From Dolomedes plantarius (taxonomy: Eukaryota; Arthropoda; Arachnida; Araneae; Dolomedidae): a stretch of DNA of 64,000 nucleotides. The DNA is taken from positions 205,175,161 to 205,239,160 of the forward strand of contig OU015490.1 of NCBI GenBank assembly GCA_907164885.2, in the 5' to 3' direction. Position 1 is the first letter of the stretch, and each line of letters begins with the position of its first letter. Position numbers and translations under genes: made by a program. This document shows positions 34,221 through 45,712 of this stretch, piece after piece. The notes beneath the pieces are model-generated. The model ran no database searches and was not told the DNA's origin. It worked only from the letters and a program-made list of their open reading frames with translations.

Positions 34221-35303
34221 ATGTATACATCAAACTCTGAATTTAATCCTCCATCCTTGGAAGCCTCTTTGAATGAAGCATGCGCCGAGTATGATGTTGA
34301 ATTACGACGATTATCTAAACGGCAAAGGAATGTCTCTACATCTGCATATTCGAATGTTTCTGCAGGTCCCTCGACTTCATTTGCGGATGTTTCTGTAGAT
34401 CCCTCAACTTCGTCTAATGTTCCCGCAAACCAGATGGCAGGTGTCTCAACTTTGTCTATTGTTTCTACTGATGAGATACCAGAAAACGACTGGATGGACA
34501 ATTACTACAGAAATCGCAGCAGCTTAGTATTAATTTCATCATGGGATATAAATTATAACACATTTGTTTTAATATATCAAGACCATAGAGGCCTAAGGGT
34601 GCATATTCGCGAATTTAGCGATTATAACAACAGTATACCGACTCAAAACGGTATAATGATGACCGTCTCAACATTGTGAGATTTTATGTGGAAAATATCC
34701 CCGCTTCAATTAATTTATAATACAATGTCCTTTGTCGCAAATAATCAAATATTGGGGATTTACAACGCTGAACAGTGTGTGTTGTAACAACTATTCAAAA
34801 ACGAGAACAGTGTTTTCAGACTGAAAAACTCGTGTATAAAATTAAATCGTGAACAAATCTACAAACTGCAAGAATATTCGCTAGATATTATAGACTGTGT
34901 AGAGAGGACATTGTTGATTCAAACCATCCCTAACATGTTACGATATAGGGTATATAAAAACGGACCTTGTGTAAAAGAACATTGTGATTCTCCCACAGCA
35001 CGGGAAAATTTTTTCAAAGTTATAAAACAATGTGTGATGACCGCATCTAGTGAGTTGTATAAATGTCGAGGCTGTGAATTCGACCATCCTTCACAACGTC
35101 AACATAGCTCGTTAAGCACAAGTGATAATGATAAATATCAAGCTGTGGGAAAAGAAGCTATATTTAATATACATATTAAAAAGACTTTAAACGAAATTAT
35201 CACCAATTATTGTATATGTCACTATAATGATATTAATTTTCTCGCTAGCGACAACATTAAAATATTTCACAAATATTTTGATGAAGATATATTAGAAGAT
35301 TAA
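34221..35303 (+). pseudogene. Uncharacterised 360-codon gene with two in-frame stops
   Basis: A single frame runs from ATG 34221 to TAA 35301-35303, interrupted only by TGA at 34677-34679 and TAA at 34785-34787. The N-terminal third is Ser/Thr/Pro-rich with short repeats (ADVSVDPSTSSNV-like) and little structure. The middle and C-terminal parts look globular and include a Cys/His cluster: CRGCEFDHPSQRQH near 35063-35103 and later Cys residues (NYCICHYND). I recall 'GC..DHPSQR.H' from hypothetical proteins of Polinton/adintovirus-like elements in invertebrates, but cannot confirm it. It lies 360 bp after the 104-aa ORF on the same strand, so they may be from one mobile or viral element relic. 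Confidence 0.5.
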
Positions 35304-35449
35304 ATTGTAAGTACTTTTTTCCATGTTCTATATATAGTATTTAAAGATGAATGATTATATTTATATATGTATATATGTATATGTGTATAATATTTTTTAG
35401 AATAATAATTTTTAAAGTATTAATTTAAAACCATAAAATCGCTTAATTT

Positions 35450-35800
35450 AAAGACGGGGTGGGTGGGAATAGGCAACATTTCGTTTACTATAGCGTAAAC
35501 TCATTTACTTAACAGAACTTGTTAGTCGTGGGTTTTATAACCCAAAATATAGTGAGATATTGAACTCGAAAGAGGAGTTTGTCTACTCATTTTGGTGTGC
35601 TTTTCCGACACACTTTAAAGTGAGTCGTATAACCCCTTTTAGTGGGCTGGTGGCGGGTAAATCAAACCGCTTAGGATCTGGGTTCTAGAACCCACTTTCC
35701 CACATGGGTTGTACGACTCACCAAAGGCGAGTTCCACGGTGCAGTGGATTTGAACTCGGAGAAGTGGGTTCAGAGAACAACTTTTATTTCTGTGTGCATG
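35450..35800. repeat. Palindrome-rich repeat, copy 2 (inverted relative to copy 1)
   Basis: A cluster of short palindromes: GTGGGTTTTATAACCCA, GTGGGTTCTAGAACCCAC (35677-35696 region), paired GAGTCGT/ACGACTC and GAGTTC/GAACTC. It ends TTTATTTCTGTGTGC, the inverse of the start of copy 1 at 25430. More GC-rich than neighbours. It may be one terminus of a large element. Confidence 0.5.
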
Positions 35801-36329
35801 TTTTAAAAGTTTACAATTATTAGGCAAGTATTCTGTTACTTCTTATCATAGTGATATATTATTATGACAGACTCTAGGTATTTATTATACCATTAATTTA
35901 GAGATCTAATTTTTCATGCAGATATGTTCAATAATGCATCCTCATTTTGTCATTTACATTAGAGATGGAGTATCAGAACTTCCCCTTTTAGGTTAAAATT
36001 TTAATTCAAAATTCATATAGGTTTTCCTGAGTATTCATGAAGTCCTTTAGCTCTTGGCATCAATAATATTATGTCTTCATTTCTTGAAACTCTCATCGTC
36101 ATTTTCCCCTGTTGCAAAACAAACATCTTATTTTAAGCCTTGGTTTTATAAATGCTGCATAAAAACTTCATTTTTTACGCCAGTCCGTTATCGATTACTA
36201 ATAGAAAAACGCATTGCAAGGCAAAAATTTTATGAGCTCTGTATCATACTTCTCCTATGTATCGTATTCTGGTTTGAATTATTGGGGAAGATACCGCAAT
36301 AACTATAACTGTTTTCTCGTGTTCGTAAA
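35801..36329. repeat. Partial interspersed repeat
   Basis: 36000-36250 shares blocks with 38740-38800 (TGCATAAAA-CTTCATT-TTTAC and CAGTCCGTT-TC), so it is a partial copy of the 38-40 kb repeat family. No gene. Confidence 0.45.
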
Positions 36330-37952
36330 ATGATTATGGTCAAGGTAATTAATTTTGGGTGTGTTGCCAATATAGAAATCATTGAAATACTACCTGATTG
36401 CTTGACCAATTAATCTCATATTTTTGATTGCGTTGTGTTTTAAAATAATATAATCATCGGATTGAACTTATAATGGATAGCTTTATTAAAGCAAAACACA
36501 TAACTAATTCATAACAATACACATCCCATTTGTTATATTAAATACCTTATTTAGTCCTTATACTTTTAAATATCCATTGAATTTCATTTTCCTCAATTAA
36601 ATATGGGTAACTTATTCATCAGCAATGCTTTTATCAGTGAGGTATTACACTAAATACATATTTTTACAATTCGACTTATTCATTTAACTTTGGTATCATT
36701 TAATTAACTATGGATGAGAGGTAATCAGGCATAGAATTAATTCAAATACTACCTGATTGCTTGATCAATTAATCTCATATTTTTGATTGCGTTGTGTTTT
36801 AAAATAATATAATCATCTGATTGAAATTATAATGGATAGATTTATTAAAGCAAAACACATAACTAATTCATAACAATACACATCACATTTGCTATATTAA
36901 ATACCTTATTTAGTCCTTATACTTTTAAATATCCATTGAATTTCATTTTCCTCAATTAAATATGGGTAACTTATTCATCAGCAATGCTTTTATCAATGAG
37001 GTATTACACTAAATACATATTTTTACAATTCGACCTACTCATTTAACTTTGGTATCATTTAATTAACTATGGATGAGAGGTAATCAGGCAAACACTGAAT
37101 TGTGGGATCAATAATGAACTGCCCCACGTACGTTCACTGACGTTATTTTTCACTTGTAAATAGCGGCACGCGTCTTGAATCACGTCGTACATCAATCGGC
37201 TCAGGTTCAGGCTGAGTGGTCGGCGGGCTGCTGCTCTCTGGGCCGGCATTCATTAGGTGCCTTGGGAGATGGTTCTCATTCGATGGCGTACGGTTACCTG
37301 TCAGGACTCGCCTCCTTCCACGATCAATCTATCATTCGTCTGAGCAGGGCTATCATCAGGTCTCGTAGATCTTGTACTAGCTGGATTCTCAGTTCATCTT
37401 TTGTAGCCAAAAAATTCTCCTTCCTAATCTTTATCTTGCTTCTTTTTATATATTTTCCTTCCATAACTAACTCCTCCTATTTTCTTTCGATTGGACTATT
37501 ATTTCTTCTGGAAACTTCTATCCCGCCCTGCTGAAGGCGTGTCTCATCATCTCAATGTCAATACCTTACTCGGGACTACAATTGATCTCTTCCGCTGACA
37601 TCTGCTTAAGGCTTCTTATTAACTCTGCTAAGTCATATTTCTCCCCGTCTTTCATGCTAATCTATTCGCAAACGTTTCCTCATCTGCAATCTCTTTTCTG
37701 TGCCATAATTTCTCCTCCACCTGGACTTCACCTTGCCTCGTCTCTTTTCATACCATAATTGCCTTTCCACCTCTTACTTCTTTAGGATCTAGCTAAATCC
37801 ACCGCCTATTCATTGCCTGTATTCATCAATATCCTGTCTTAACCTCCTTTACGGTCTATTCTTTCTCCCCTGTTCGTTTCATATTCCGTAATCCTTTAAA
37901 GGTTTGTTCATTATTCTTTTATTCCATACAATGTTACTCTTTAACCGTGACA
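36330..37952. mobile_element. Solo LTR C with internal 359-bp tandem duplication
   Basis: The right end AACCGTGACA (37943-37952) and inner text (AATTTTGGGTGTG-TTGCCAAT, GCGTTGTGTTTT, GGATGAGAGG) match solo LTR A. The left boundary is uncertain (36310-36340) and no 5-bp duplication could be fixed. The segment 36384-36742 is repeated at 36743-37091 with about 98% identity. 37400-37930 is pyrimidine-rich. No gag or pol is present. Confidence 0.6.
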
Positions 37953-37987
37953 TATCACATATATGAAGGTGATATATGTGAATTTAT

Positions 37988-38224
37988 CCTTATTTCAATA
38001 GTGGTCCAACTCCACTTTAAAAAAAATGGAATTAGCCTCACTTTCATGTTCATAGGAGTCATTTCTAACTTATTTTCAAACTCGTACACCTCCATCTTTG
38101 TTCTACACCCAACAGAGGACATTACAAATCAGACTTCAGCAGTCATTTCTCAGCACTCATTAAATTTTAAGGCTCTGTATCTCAAAATGAATAAGAATGG
38201 AGTTGGACCACTATTCAAATAAGG
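37988..38224. mobile_element. Small MITE, 237 bp
   Basis: Ends are 27-bp inverted repeats: CCTTATTTCAATAGTGGTCC at the left and its near-perfect complement at the right (GGACCACTATTCAAATAAGG). No coding capacity. Target duplication not clear. Confidence 0.75.
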
Positions 38225-39298
38225 CCTTCATATATAACCTCACTTAATATTTTCAAAATATTATCTATAAGTATGTATATACTGCTTAAATAGCATTTAC
38301 CCACACGGATCTAAATTATGGTGTGATAAATAGGTTATATACATGTTTTGAAATTTTATACTTATAAGGCAAGCTTTCCGTTCCTTCTTGTTACCCTAGG
38401 GATGCGTAAAAAGTGTGATGACTGTTTCTGTAAGTTAATTTTACCTAAATTTTGTAGTAAGTGTATTTTCTTTACCCTTTACATTCTAAAATGTCTCTCT
38501 AAGTCGACATTTACACTAAGATATATTGGGTATGACAAGTTTTCCTTACAAGCTGAAAATTTATATTAAAATTGTATAAGTCTTTCTGAGTTTCAAGAAG
38601 TCTCTTTGCACCTTGCATATATATACATTTAGTTTCCTTTTAAATTCTTTGTTTAACAACTTTGAGGAAATAACAGGCCCTAGCGCTCTTAGCAACCAAT
38701 TATTATTATTATTATTATTTATTCCCTAGTTTACAGATGTTGCATAAAATCTTCATTCTTTACATCAGTCCGTTGTCACTTACGAATCATTTTTTTCCAA
38801 TGAGGAGGCACTTTGTCGTGAGACATTCGCCTTTTGTTAATCACCGCAATTTGCTGGCTACTTTTTTATATGAGCATTTTATAAGTGTTTTCGCATTGCT
38901 CCCTATCAAACGGACGACACGGAAACAACCAATGATTTTTCGGGACTTGAACCCAAGCCCACTTAGTGCAGCTCAGAACTCTAACCACTACACAAAGTAG
39001 GCGATCGCTTATGAATCTAAAAATCCATTTTAGGACATAAAATTTGGGAGCTCACACTCATACTTCTCTTGTATATCACATGTGTATGACCTCACATATA
39101 TATTTTTTTTAAAATATGAGCTCTGCATATGTATATGCTGCTCGCATTCACCCACACGGTTCCAAATTATGTTGTGAAAAAAAAAGGTTGTAGATGTGTT
39201 TTGAAGCTTTACAAAGCAAGCGCTCCGTTTCCTCTTCTTATCATAGGGATGCCTCAAAAATCCGATGACTGTCTGTGAATGTTCATTTTACCTAATTT

Positions 39299-39500
39299 AA
39301 GTGAGGGCCCCGGGTTGCCCCCAATCGAGTCGGCAGATCTGTACTGTCCGTCTGGCGCCCATGCCCATATGAAACATCTCCGAACAGGGGAAATCAACTT
39401 TGGGCTGAGTTAGCAAGCTCTTGCTACGCAGCCGCGATCTTCAGTTTGACAATTGTCGAGTGGACTGACCGTCCGGGACGACGTAATCTTACGCATTACG
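39299..39500. mobile_element. GC-rich 202-bp insertion with TAATTT duplication
   Basis: Interrupts repeat copy 2; the same place in copy 3 (39846-39870) is uninterrupted. TAATTT is duplicated at 39293-39298 and 39501-39506. The insert is markedly more GC-rich than its surroundings (AGTGAGGGCCCCGGGTTGCC at the left end). No inverted ends or tRNA boxes recognised. Confidence 0.65.
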
Positions 39501-39995
39501 TAATTTTAGCAGTAAATGTAATTTCTTTGCCCTTTACGTTAAAAAATGTCTCCCCACTTCGTGATTTACTTTAAGAGATATGGAGTATGACAACTTATCC
39601 TTACAAGCTGAAAACTTATATTAAAAAATATATAGCTCTTCCTGGGTTTCATGGAGTTGTCTTTACACCTTGCGTAGATACACATTTACTCATTTAGCAT
39701 TCACCTACACGGTTCCAAATTCTGTTGTGAAAATAAAGGTTATATATATATAAATATATGTTTTGAAGCTTTGTAAAGCAAGCGTTCCGTTTCCTCTTGT
39801 TATCTTAGGAATGCCTCAAACGAACAATGACTGTCTGTTAATGTTCATTTTACCTAATTTTGGTAGTAAATCTAATTTCTTTACCCTTTACGTTCTAAAA
39901 TGTCTCCTCACATCGATATTTACATTAAGAGATATGGAGTATGACGACTCTTCCTTACAAGCTGAAAACTTATATTAAAATTATATAGCTGTTCT

Positions 39996-40265
39996 CAGGG
40001 CTACCCAGAGGGGGGTGGCAACTGGGGCAATTTGCCCGAGGCCCCCAACTATCGGAGGGGCCCCAAAAATTTTTTTACAAATTATTTATTAGATTTCCTC
40101 CGAAAGAAAATTCTGAAACTTGTACCGTACTTCAAAATTCAAAATAATCTCCTGAAAAAGGGGCCCACCGAAAAAAAATAAAAAAAATTTATTCGATTAA
40201 TCAGATTTCTTGGGGCCCCCAACATAAGTTTGCCCAAGGCCCCGTAAAGTCTGTCGGCGGCCCTG
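39996..40265. mobile_element. hAT-type MITE, 270 bp
   Basis: Begins CAGGGCTACCCAGAGG and ends GGCGGCCCTG, hAT-like tips, with 8-bp duplications GCTGTTCT (39988-39995) and GCTATTCT (40266-40273), one mismatch. It interrupts repeat copy 3; copy 2 shows the empty site (TATAGCTCTTCCTGGG near 39630). Confidence 0.85.
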
Positions 40266-40620
40266 GCTATTCTTGGGTTTCATGGAGTCTCTTTGCACCT
40301 TGTGTAGATACACATTTAGTTTTCTTTTAAATCCTTTATATAACAGCTTTGAGGAAAAAAAGGCCCTAGTGCCCGTAGCAACCAATTATTATAATTTTTT
40401 TCAGTGGTATGTGCTTCTTCCCATTGTCCCACGAAGATCCGCGAAGTTTTGCAGGCTTCTTTAGTATGGGAGCACAAATTAAGTGAACCAGCATTGCTCC
40501 GTATGACAGAGTCGTCACGAAAACGACCAAGCCTTATTCGGAATTTGAACCCAATCCCAATACGTGGCAGCTCAAAATGCTAACGACTGTACAATGTACA
40601 TGGCTAACCAATTAATGTAT

Positions 40621-41109
40621 AATTCTTTAGTTTTTAACAATCCTATTTTAAATATGGCATAAATTGAATTTTTTTCAACTGTATCGGAACTTTTCAGCTC
40701 TGGTAACTATCAAGAAAACATACGAAATAACTATCAGGAGTATTTTAGGGTGTCCGAAGCATGCAGCATACTTAATTCTATACAAAATTTACCACAAGTG
40801 TCAAAATCCCAAGTTTCAATAAATAAATAAATAAATACACAAATGATGTAACGCACTAAACAAATCAATTTATCAACCAATCTTCAAACCCTTCTCTGTG
40901 TTTTATAATAATACTCTAAAGATTTCATCAAAAGATAGGCAGCACTTGTAACATTTTTTAACTATTGGAAATTCTGTGAAAATTAGGAGTTTTCTCAGAA
41001 CAACAATAATTTCTATCTCCGTTAAACCTTAGTAGTCATTCAGTCAAGTATACTTAAGGAATGAGAATGTCAAAATAAAAATATTTATCTGCTTAAAGTC
41101 ATATGCATA

Positions 41110-41153
<44 letters not shown>

Positions 41154-41227
41154 GACATATACATATATGACTGTAAGCAGACGAATGTTTTTATTTTAAC
41201 ATTCTCTTTACTTAAGTATACTTGACA

Positions 41228-41277
<50 letters not shown>

Positions 41278-41660
41278 TAAATTTACTCTTTAATATTAGA
41301 ATTTAAATTATAAAGCGTGATAGAGTGAGTACGTTAAGAAAATGTAATGTAAAAAGAAAAAAAAATGTATTAAAATGTTTTATATTTTGGGATAGAATGT
41401 ATATTGCAGTGCAAAACATTTAATTAACGAGATAAACAAGAAAATTAAAATTTTCTGTTAGATAAAGTAAATGTGTGCGTCGTTTACGAAATAATAACAT
41501 TCGATGAAATTTTGTAAACTTATAAAACAAGGAAAGAAAATTAATCATTTTATTTTTCAACTAAGACGTCATTTCGTAAAGATAATCATAGAATTTCATG
41601 ACAAAGGGACTCACGTAGTAAAAAGTTGACCGTAGCTCTCCAAACAAAACCAAACCAAGA
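40621..41660. other. AT-rich sequence with microsatellites
   Basis: No gene. Contains the foldback at 41043-41226 and TA tracts at about 41113-41150 and 41231-41271. Confidence 0.6.
41043..41226. mobile_element. Foldback MITE around a TA microsatellite
   Basis: Left arm 41043-41107 (GTCAAGTATACTTAAG then GAGAATGT-AAAATAAAAA) is inverted at 41163-41226. The loop is (TA)n. About 65-bp arms with a few mismatches. Confidence 0.75.
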
Positions 41661-42779
41661 AAAAAAGGAAATTCTTCTTACCACCAATCACGTTTTGCAC
41701 TTTCAAGTATTCCCAGACACTCTGCCGAGGATTGTTTGGGTTTGACCCAAGTCTTACTCAAACTTGGGTCAAACCTCCTCTTACCGAAAGCGTTTTCGGT
41801 AACACGATAATCGGTTTTTGTACGTTTAGTGAAATAATTAATTTTTAATTGAAAACTTGTGATTACACTTTCGAGTCCTGCACATAATTCACGTTGAAAA
41901 ACTCTAATTATTGACTTGTTTAACCCTTTAGCGGGCTCGCCAATTTTTTTAACACCAGCAGGCACGCGTGGCACAAAATGCAGAGTCTCTTTCAACCTTG
42001 ATTATTCCTTTTGCATTAAACTTTTTTTTTTCAAATTAAAAATAATAATTCTGTGTTTTACGACAAGATATAACTTGTTGATAATATTGAGATATATTTA
42101 TAGGCGAAAGAATGCAGATACAATCACCTCATTTAAAAACTGACCAGTTGATTGGATCTAAGGACAACTTGCAGATTGATTCCTATTATGTCCAAAAACG
42201 TAAAAAAACAATGAGGAATTCCATATCTTCGAGATATGCGGGATACCGTCTAATAGCTGCACAATGAATCGACTACATCAACTCCTGCTTCTGTCGTATT
42301 GTAATCCAGTATAATCACTGGTTTATCACGGTTAAATCACGACTAACAATGAAGGAAAAGGAATAGAAGGGTCAGAAAATCAGAACTGCTTTAGAAAGGG
42401 TGTAGCTATCAATAGAGACTGCTTAGAACATACTAACCTTACATGTAAAAACAAACCATTCAAAATTACGGAAATGTTGCACTTTGTACACGGGCGCGCC
42501 CACTGAAGGGTGAAAGTACTATGACTTTTGTTTCCATTACATATCTGTTTTGAACAATTATGCGCATGAATAGTTTTGTACTGAAGGTTAGGTTTTTGGA
42601 TACGCACCCAATCAATCTTTATCGGACAGGATTAATCTGTAGTAAAGTCGTTACATTTTATTGTTGTTGTCGTTGCTTTGATCCGTGGAGTACAGTAACG
42701 AGACTACCTTTCCGGTGCCCATAAGAAGATAGTACACATAGCGAAAGTAAACACATACCTACACATACAAGAAATATTT
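41661..42779. other. Intergenic sequence, no gene recognised
   Basis: Contains a 13-bp-stem hairpin, GGTTTGACCCAAG at 41739-41751 and its complement at 41763-41775, within a short minus-strand frame (41678-41995) of no known family. TTAACCCTTTAGCGGGC near 41920 resembles a piggyBac-type terminus but no partner end was found. Confidence 0.45.
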
Positions 42780-43000
42780 ATTCACAGACTAGACACATCG
42801 GTGAATGACAGCTGGTTTCTTGCAACTCCTCTTTTGAGCCGAGGCTTGTTCTCTGCGGGCAGGAAACATGCTTTTATCCTCCATTCATCCCGTACACCCG
42901 TATACATTCGTACGTCCATGCCTAACGCGGGATTCGAACCCACACCCCCAGCGAGGCAGGCTGATGCCTTAACCGGCTTGTCACCGGCCGGCCTAAATAG
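42780..43000 (-). repeat. tRNA-derived SINE
   Basis: On the minus strand the head (43000-42925) has GGTGACAAGCCGGTTAAGGC (A box) and GTGGGTTCGAATCCC (B box); the body extends to about 42780. More GC-rich than flanks. Confidence 0.65.
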
Positions 43001-43228
43001 TCAATAGTAGCAATCTGTAATTTCTTCTGTTACGAAAACCGTTGTCCATATATAATAATTATATAGTAATATTTTTTTCTGCGTGCATGTCAATCACGAT
43101 TTATCATTCCGGTTTATTGTAGCATTCATATGTTTGCGTTATAAAGGATGTCGGAGGTGAGAGTTTAGCTACGGCTTTGTTCAGTATTTTTCAGTAAACC
43201 ATTGGAAAGGACACCGCATTTGGAGTTT

Positions 43229-43414
43229 GAGACAGTGTTCTAGACTTGCTGCCGTCAAACAGTATAGGAACAAAGCAGAATTCCTGTGATGCGGAATTGC
43301 AGCAGTCTTCTGCAGTGTTCTGAGACAGTGTTCTAGACTTGCTGTCGTCAAACAGTATAGGAACAAAGCAGAATGCCTGTGATGCCGAATAGCAGCAGTC
43401 TTGTGATGCTCTCT
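43229..43414. repeat. 93-bp tandem duplication
   Basis: GAGACAGTGTTCTAGACTTG starts at 43229 and again at 43322; both units continue with CAAACAGTATAGGAACAAAG and GCAGCAGTCTT, and differ by a few bases. Confidence 0.9.
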
Positions 43415-43539
43415 AGCTACACACATTATCGGAATATGCCGGAAAACCGTTAACCTTTATCTTATCGAGACCGTTTTTCCCTATTCCCTCTTTACAAAGG
43501 GAAATTTCATACCCCCTTTGTAAGAAAGGCCATTAAGGG

Positions 43540-43574
<35 letters not shown>

Positions 43575-43576
43575 TA

Positions 43577-44335
43577 TGTCCACTAAAGTCCCTTCCCACC
43601 CTCTTAACTTCGGAACGACTGCTGCTATACTCATAAAAGTGGTGCCTAGGTATAGTAAAGTAGCCATGCGCTACTGAATGAAACCACCTACCACGCCACC
43701 TGGTGGAAAACTGCGGAGTTAGCATTTCTATCTTGAAAACGGAACGAGATAGGGAAAAAAATTATTTACAAAGGTGTATAAAATCATCGATTTAGTACGA
43801 AAAGATACCTTGTTGGACATTAATGCAAATAATAAAACGGTTAAAACGCGCATTTATATTTTCGTGATTTCCTACATTGTGACGTACCAAAACGATCTGA
43901 GAAAGAAAAAAAATAAAACTAGTTATAACAATATACCTTTATTTGAGATGTTCAAACTTCTCACCGTCATTGTGGTGTCGTGTTTTGCCCGTAAGATAAT
44001 CATTTCTCCTTTCGTTCAAGTTTCGTAACGTCACAGTGTAGGAAATCACGTAAAAACAAATGCTCTTTTTAACCACTCTATTCTTTGCATTAATGTCCAC
44101 AAGGTGTCTTTTCGTACTAAATCGATGATTTTCTACAACTTTGTAAATCACTTTTTGTCCCTATCTCTATCCGTTTTCCAGATAGGATTGCTAACTCCGC
44201 AGTTTTCCACCAGGTGGCGCATTAGGTGGTTTTATTCAGTAGCGCAATGCTTCTTTACTATACCTAGACACCACTTTTATGAATATAGCATCAGCCGTTC
44301 CGATGTTAAAAGGGTGGGAAGGGACTTTAGTGGGC

Positions 44336-44336
<1 letters not shown>
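43577..44336. mobile_element. Foldback MITE with about 330-bp arms
   Basis: TA|TGTCCACTAAAGTCCC at the left and GGGACTTTAGTGGGCA|TA at the right. Left arm 43577-43905 is inverted at 44008-44336, at roughly 85% similarity, leaving a 100-bp core. Both outer ends abut (TA)n tracts (43541-43570 and 44337-44406). Open frames on each arm mirror each other and are not genes. TA target and tip sequence fit a Tc1/mariner-derived MITE. Confidence 0.85.
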
Positions 44337-44406
<70 letters not shown>

Positions 44407-44410
<4 letters not shown>

Positions 44411-45192
44411 TTATTTATTCTTGGTCCCGTATACTATCCCAACACGTAAGGTAAAGATTAATGAGATAGATAGCCCTCCCGTCGCTATGACGATGGAGGC
44501 TAACGTAGACTGCCTGACGGGAGTGGACTGGAGAAAAGAGACTCAATCGGTACGAGGGAAAAGAGGAAATTCCTGGAAATCGCGGACGGACTGTGGCCCC
44601 CACCACTGAGCAGCGTGAGTAGGAGAGTGAACGAAGAAAAGTGTATAAAGACTAACGTGTGATATGCATTAGAGGGTATGGCCCAGGGAACGCAGTTAAA
44701 ACCACAATATCGGACGATCCTATGGACTTGGGGAGGGGAGCCTACAAAGAAAGCGAGAGTCTGGAGCTTCCTACAGCTCCATGTAATTATATATGTACAT
44801 AGGCTCATAATAAACCTGATGTTTATAAAGTTAAAGGAAGAAGTTATTTCGCTTGCATTGTTTTTACTATCATAGAATGTGAGGAACAGTGAGGCAGACT
44901 TCGACCCACTTCACAAAGGATTTATTAACATAAAAGAAAGCAATATTTGTAAGAGAGTCATTTTCAATAGTATCTTTAGTACCATGTTTTACTCTCTGAT
45001 AGTAATGAATTCATATTTTACAGTTCTGTAATTCTACCAGAGTGGACAGGGTATCTTCAATGAAACATACTAGAATATTTCCGTGTTTCTGATTTGATAT
45101 TCTTCAAGTTAAGTCCTTCTCAACTACAAAGAATCAAGATGCGAGCTATGTCTATAATCGAAAATTTCATTTCTGTTCAGTGGTTGCAAACC
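44407..45192. other. Unassigned sequence
   Basis: 44440-44830 is less AT-rich and purine-rich (GGGAGTGGACTGGAGAAAAG) and ends at a possible poly(A) signal (AATAAACC near 44809); it could be a LINE 3' end but has no coding match. Nothing seen in 44880-45192. Confidence 0.35.
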
Positions 45193-45712
45193 ACTTAACG
45201 TGAAACACAGAAATATATTCCTGGGACGCATTAAAAAGTTTCTCGTCCATTTCCCAATAGCGCAAGTGAGCATACAGTGAAATATCAAATTAAGATGATT
45301 CTTGTGTTTTCTTCTCGGGAGGTATTACTGTTCTAGATCAAATAATTTCTCGAAGAAAATACAGTCATACAAGCAAGTGCTGTAATGTACACACACAAAC
45401 ACTTTTTTATTATAAAATGAACTTCTTTTTCATAACACATTTTTGTATAATACTAGTAAGATAACTGTGATTCTATATTCCTAAAATATAAAAGTTGCTG
45501 GATAGTTCACTAAGGTCTGAAAATTAATGATAAATTAATGTTTCGTAAATTTACATTAATTAGCTGTTTTGGCTCACCATGATTAAGAGAAGATTTCCGA
45601 GAGAAAATGCAAAATCAAAACGAAATGCTATGGATACTTTTCCATTAATGAGCTTATTTTCAATAACACATTTTTTATATCACTTATAAGAATACTTCTT
45701 CATTTACCTTTA

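Larger units (their letters stand above)
38340..40620. repeat. Three copies of an interspersed repeat with tRNA-like module
   Basis: Copies start near 38340, 39180 and 39755. Shared order: GCAAGC-TTCCGTT, a T/C-rich stretch, AAAATGTCTC, TTACAAGCTGAAAA-TTATATTAAAA, GTCTCTTTGCACCTTG, and GGCCCTAG. Copies 1 and 3 continue into tRNA-like B-box text on the minus strand (38940-39000, 40545-40615). Copy 2 is interrupted at 39299 and copy 3 at 39996. Short frames here have no family resemblance. Confidence 0.75.

Noticed and set aside
37175..37758. Two open frames of 119 and 67 aa
   Set aside because: Same explanation: pyrimidine-rich solo LTR; no family resemblance and no start context.
36330..37952. 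5-bp duplication around solo LTR C
   Set aside because: TATCA follows the right end, but no matching TATCA-TG start was found on the left, so no duplication is claimed.
41918..41940. piggyBac terminus TTAACCCTTTAGCGGG
   Set aside because: No partner end, no transposase and no duplication seen; mentioned only in the intergenic entry.
43774..44151. Two opposing similar open frames as a gene pair
   Set aside because: They are mirror images within a foldback MITE.
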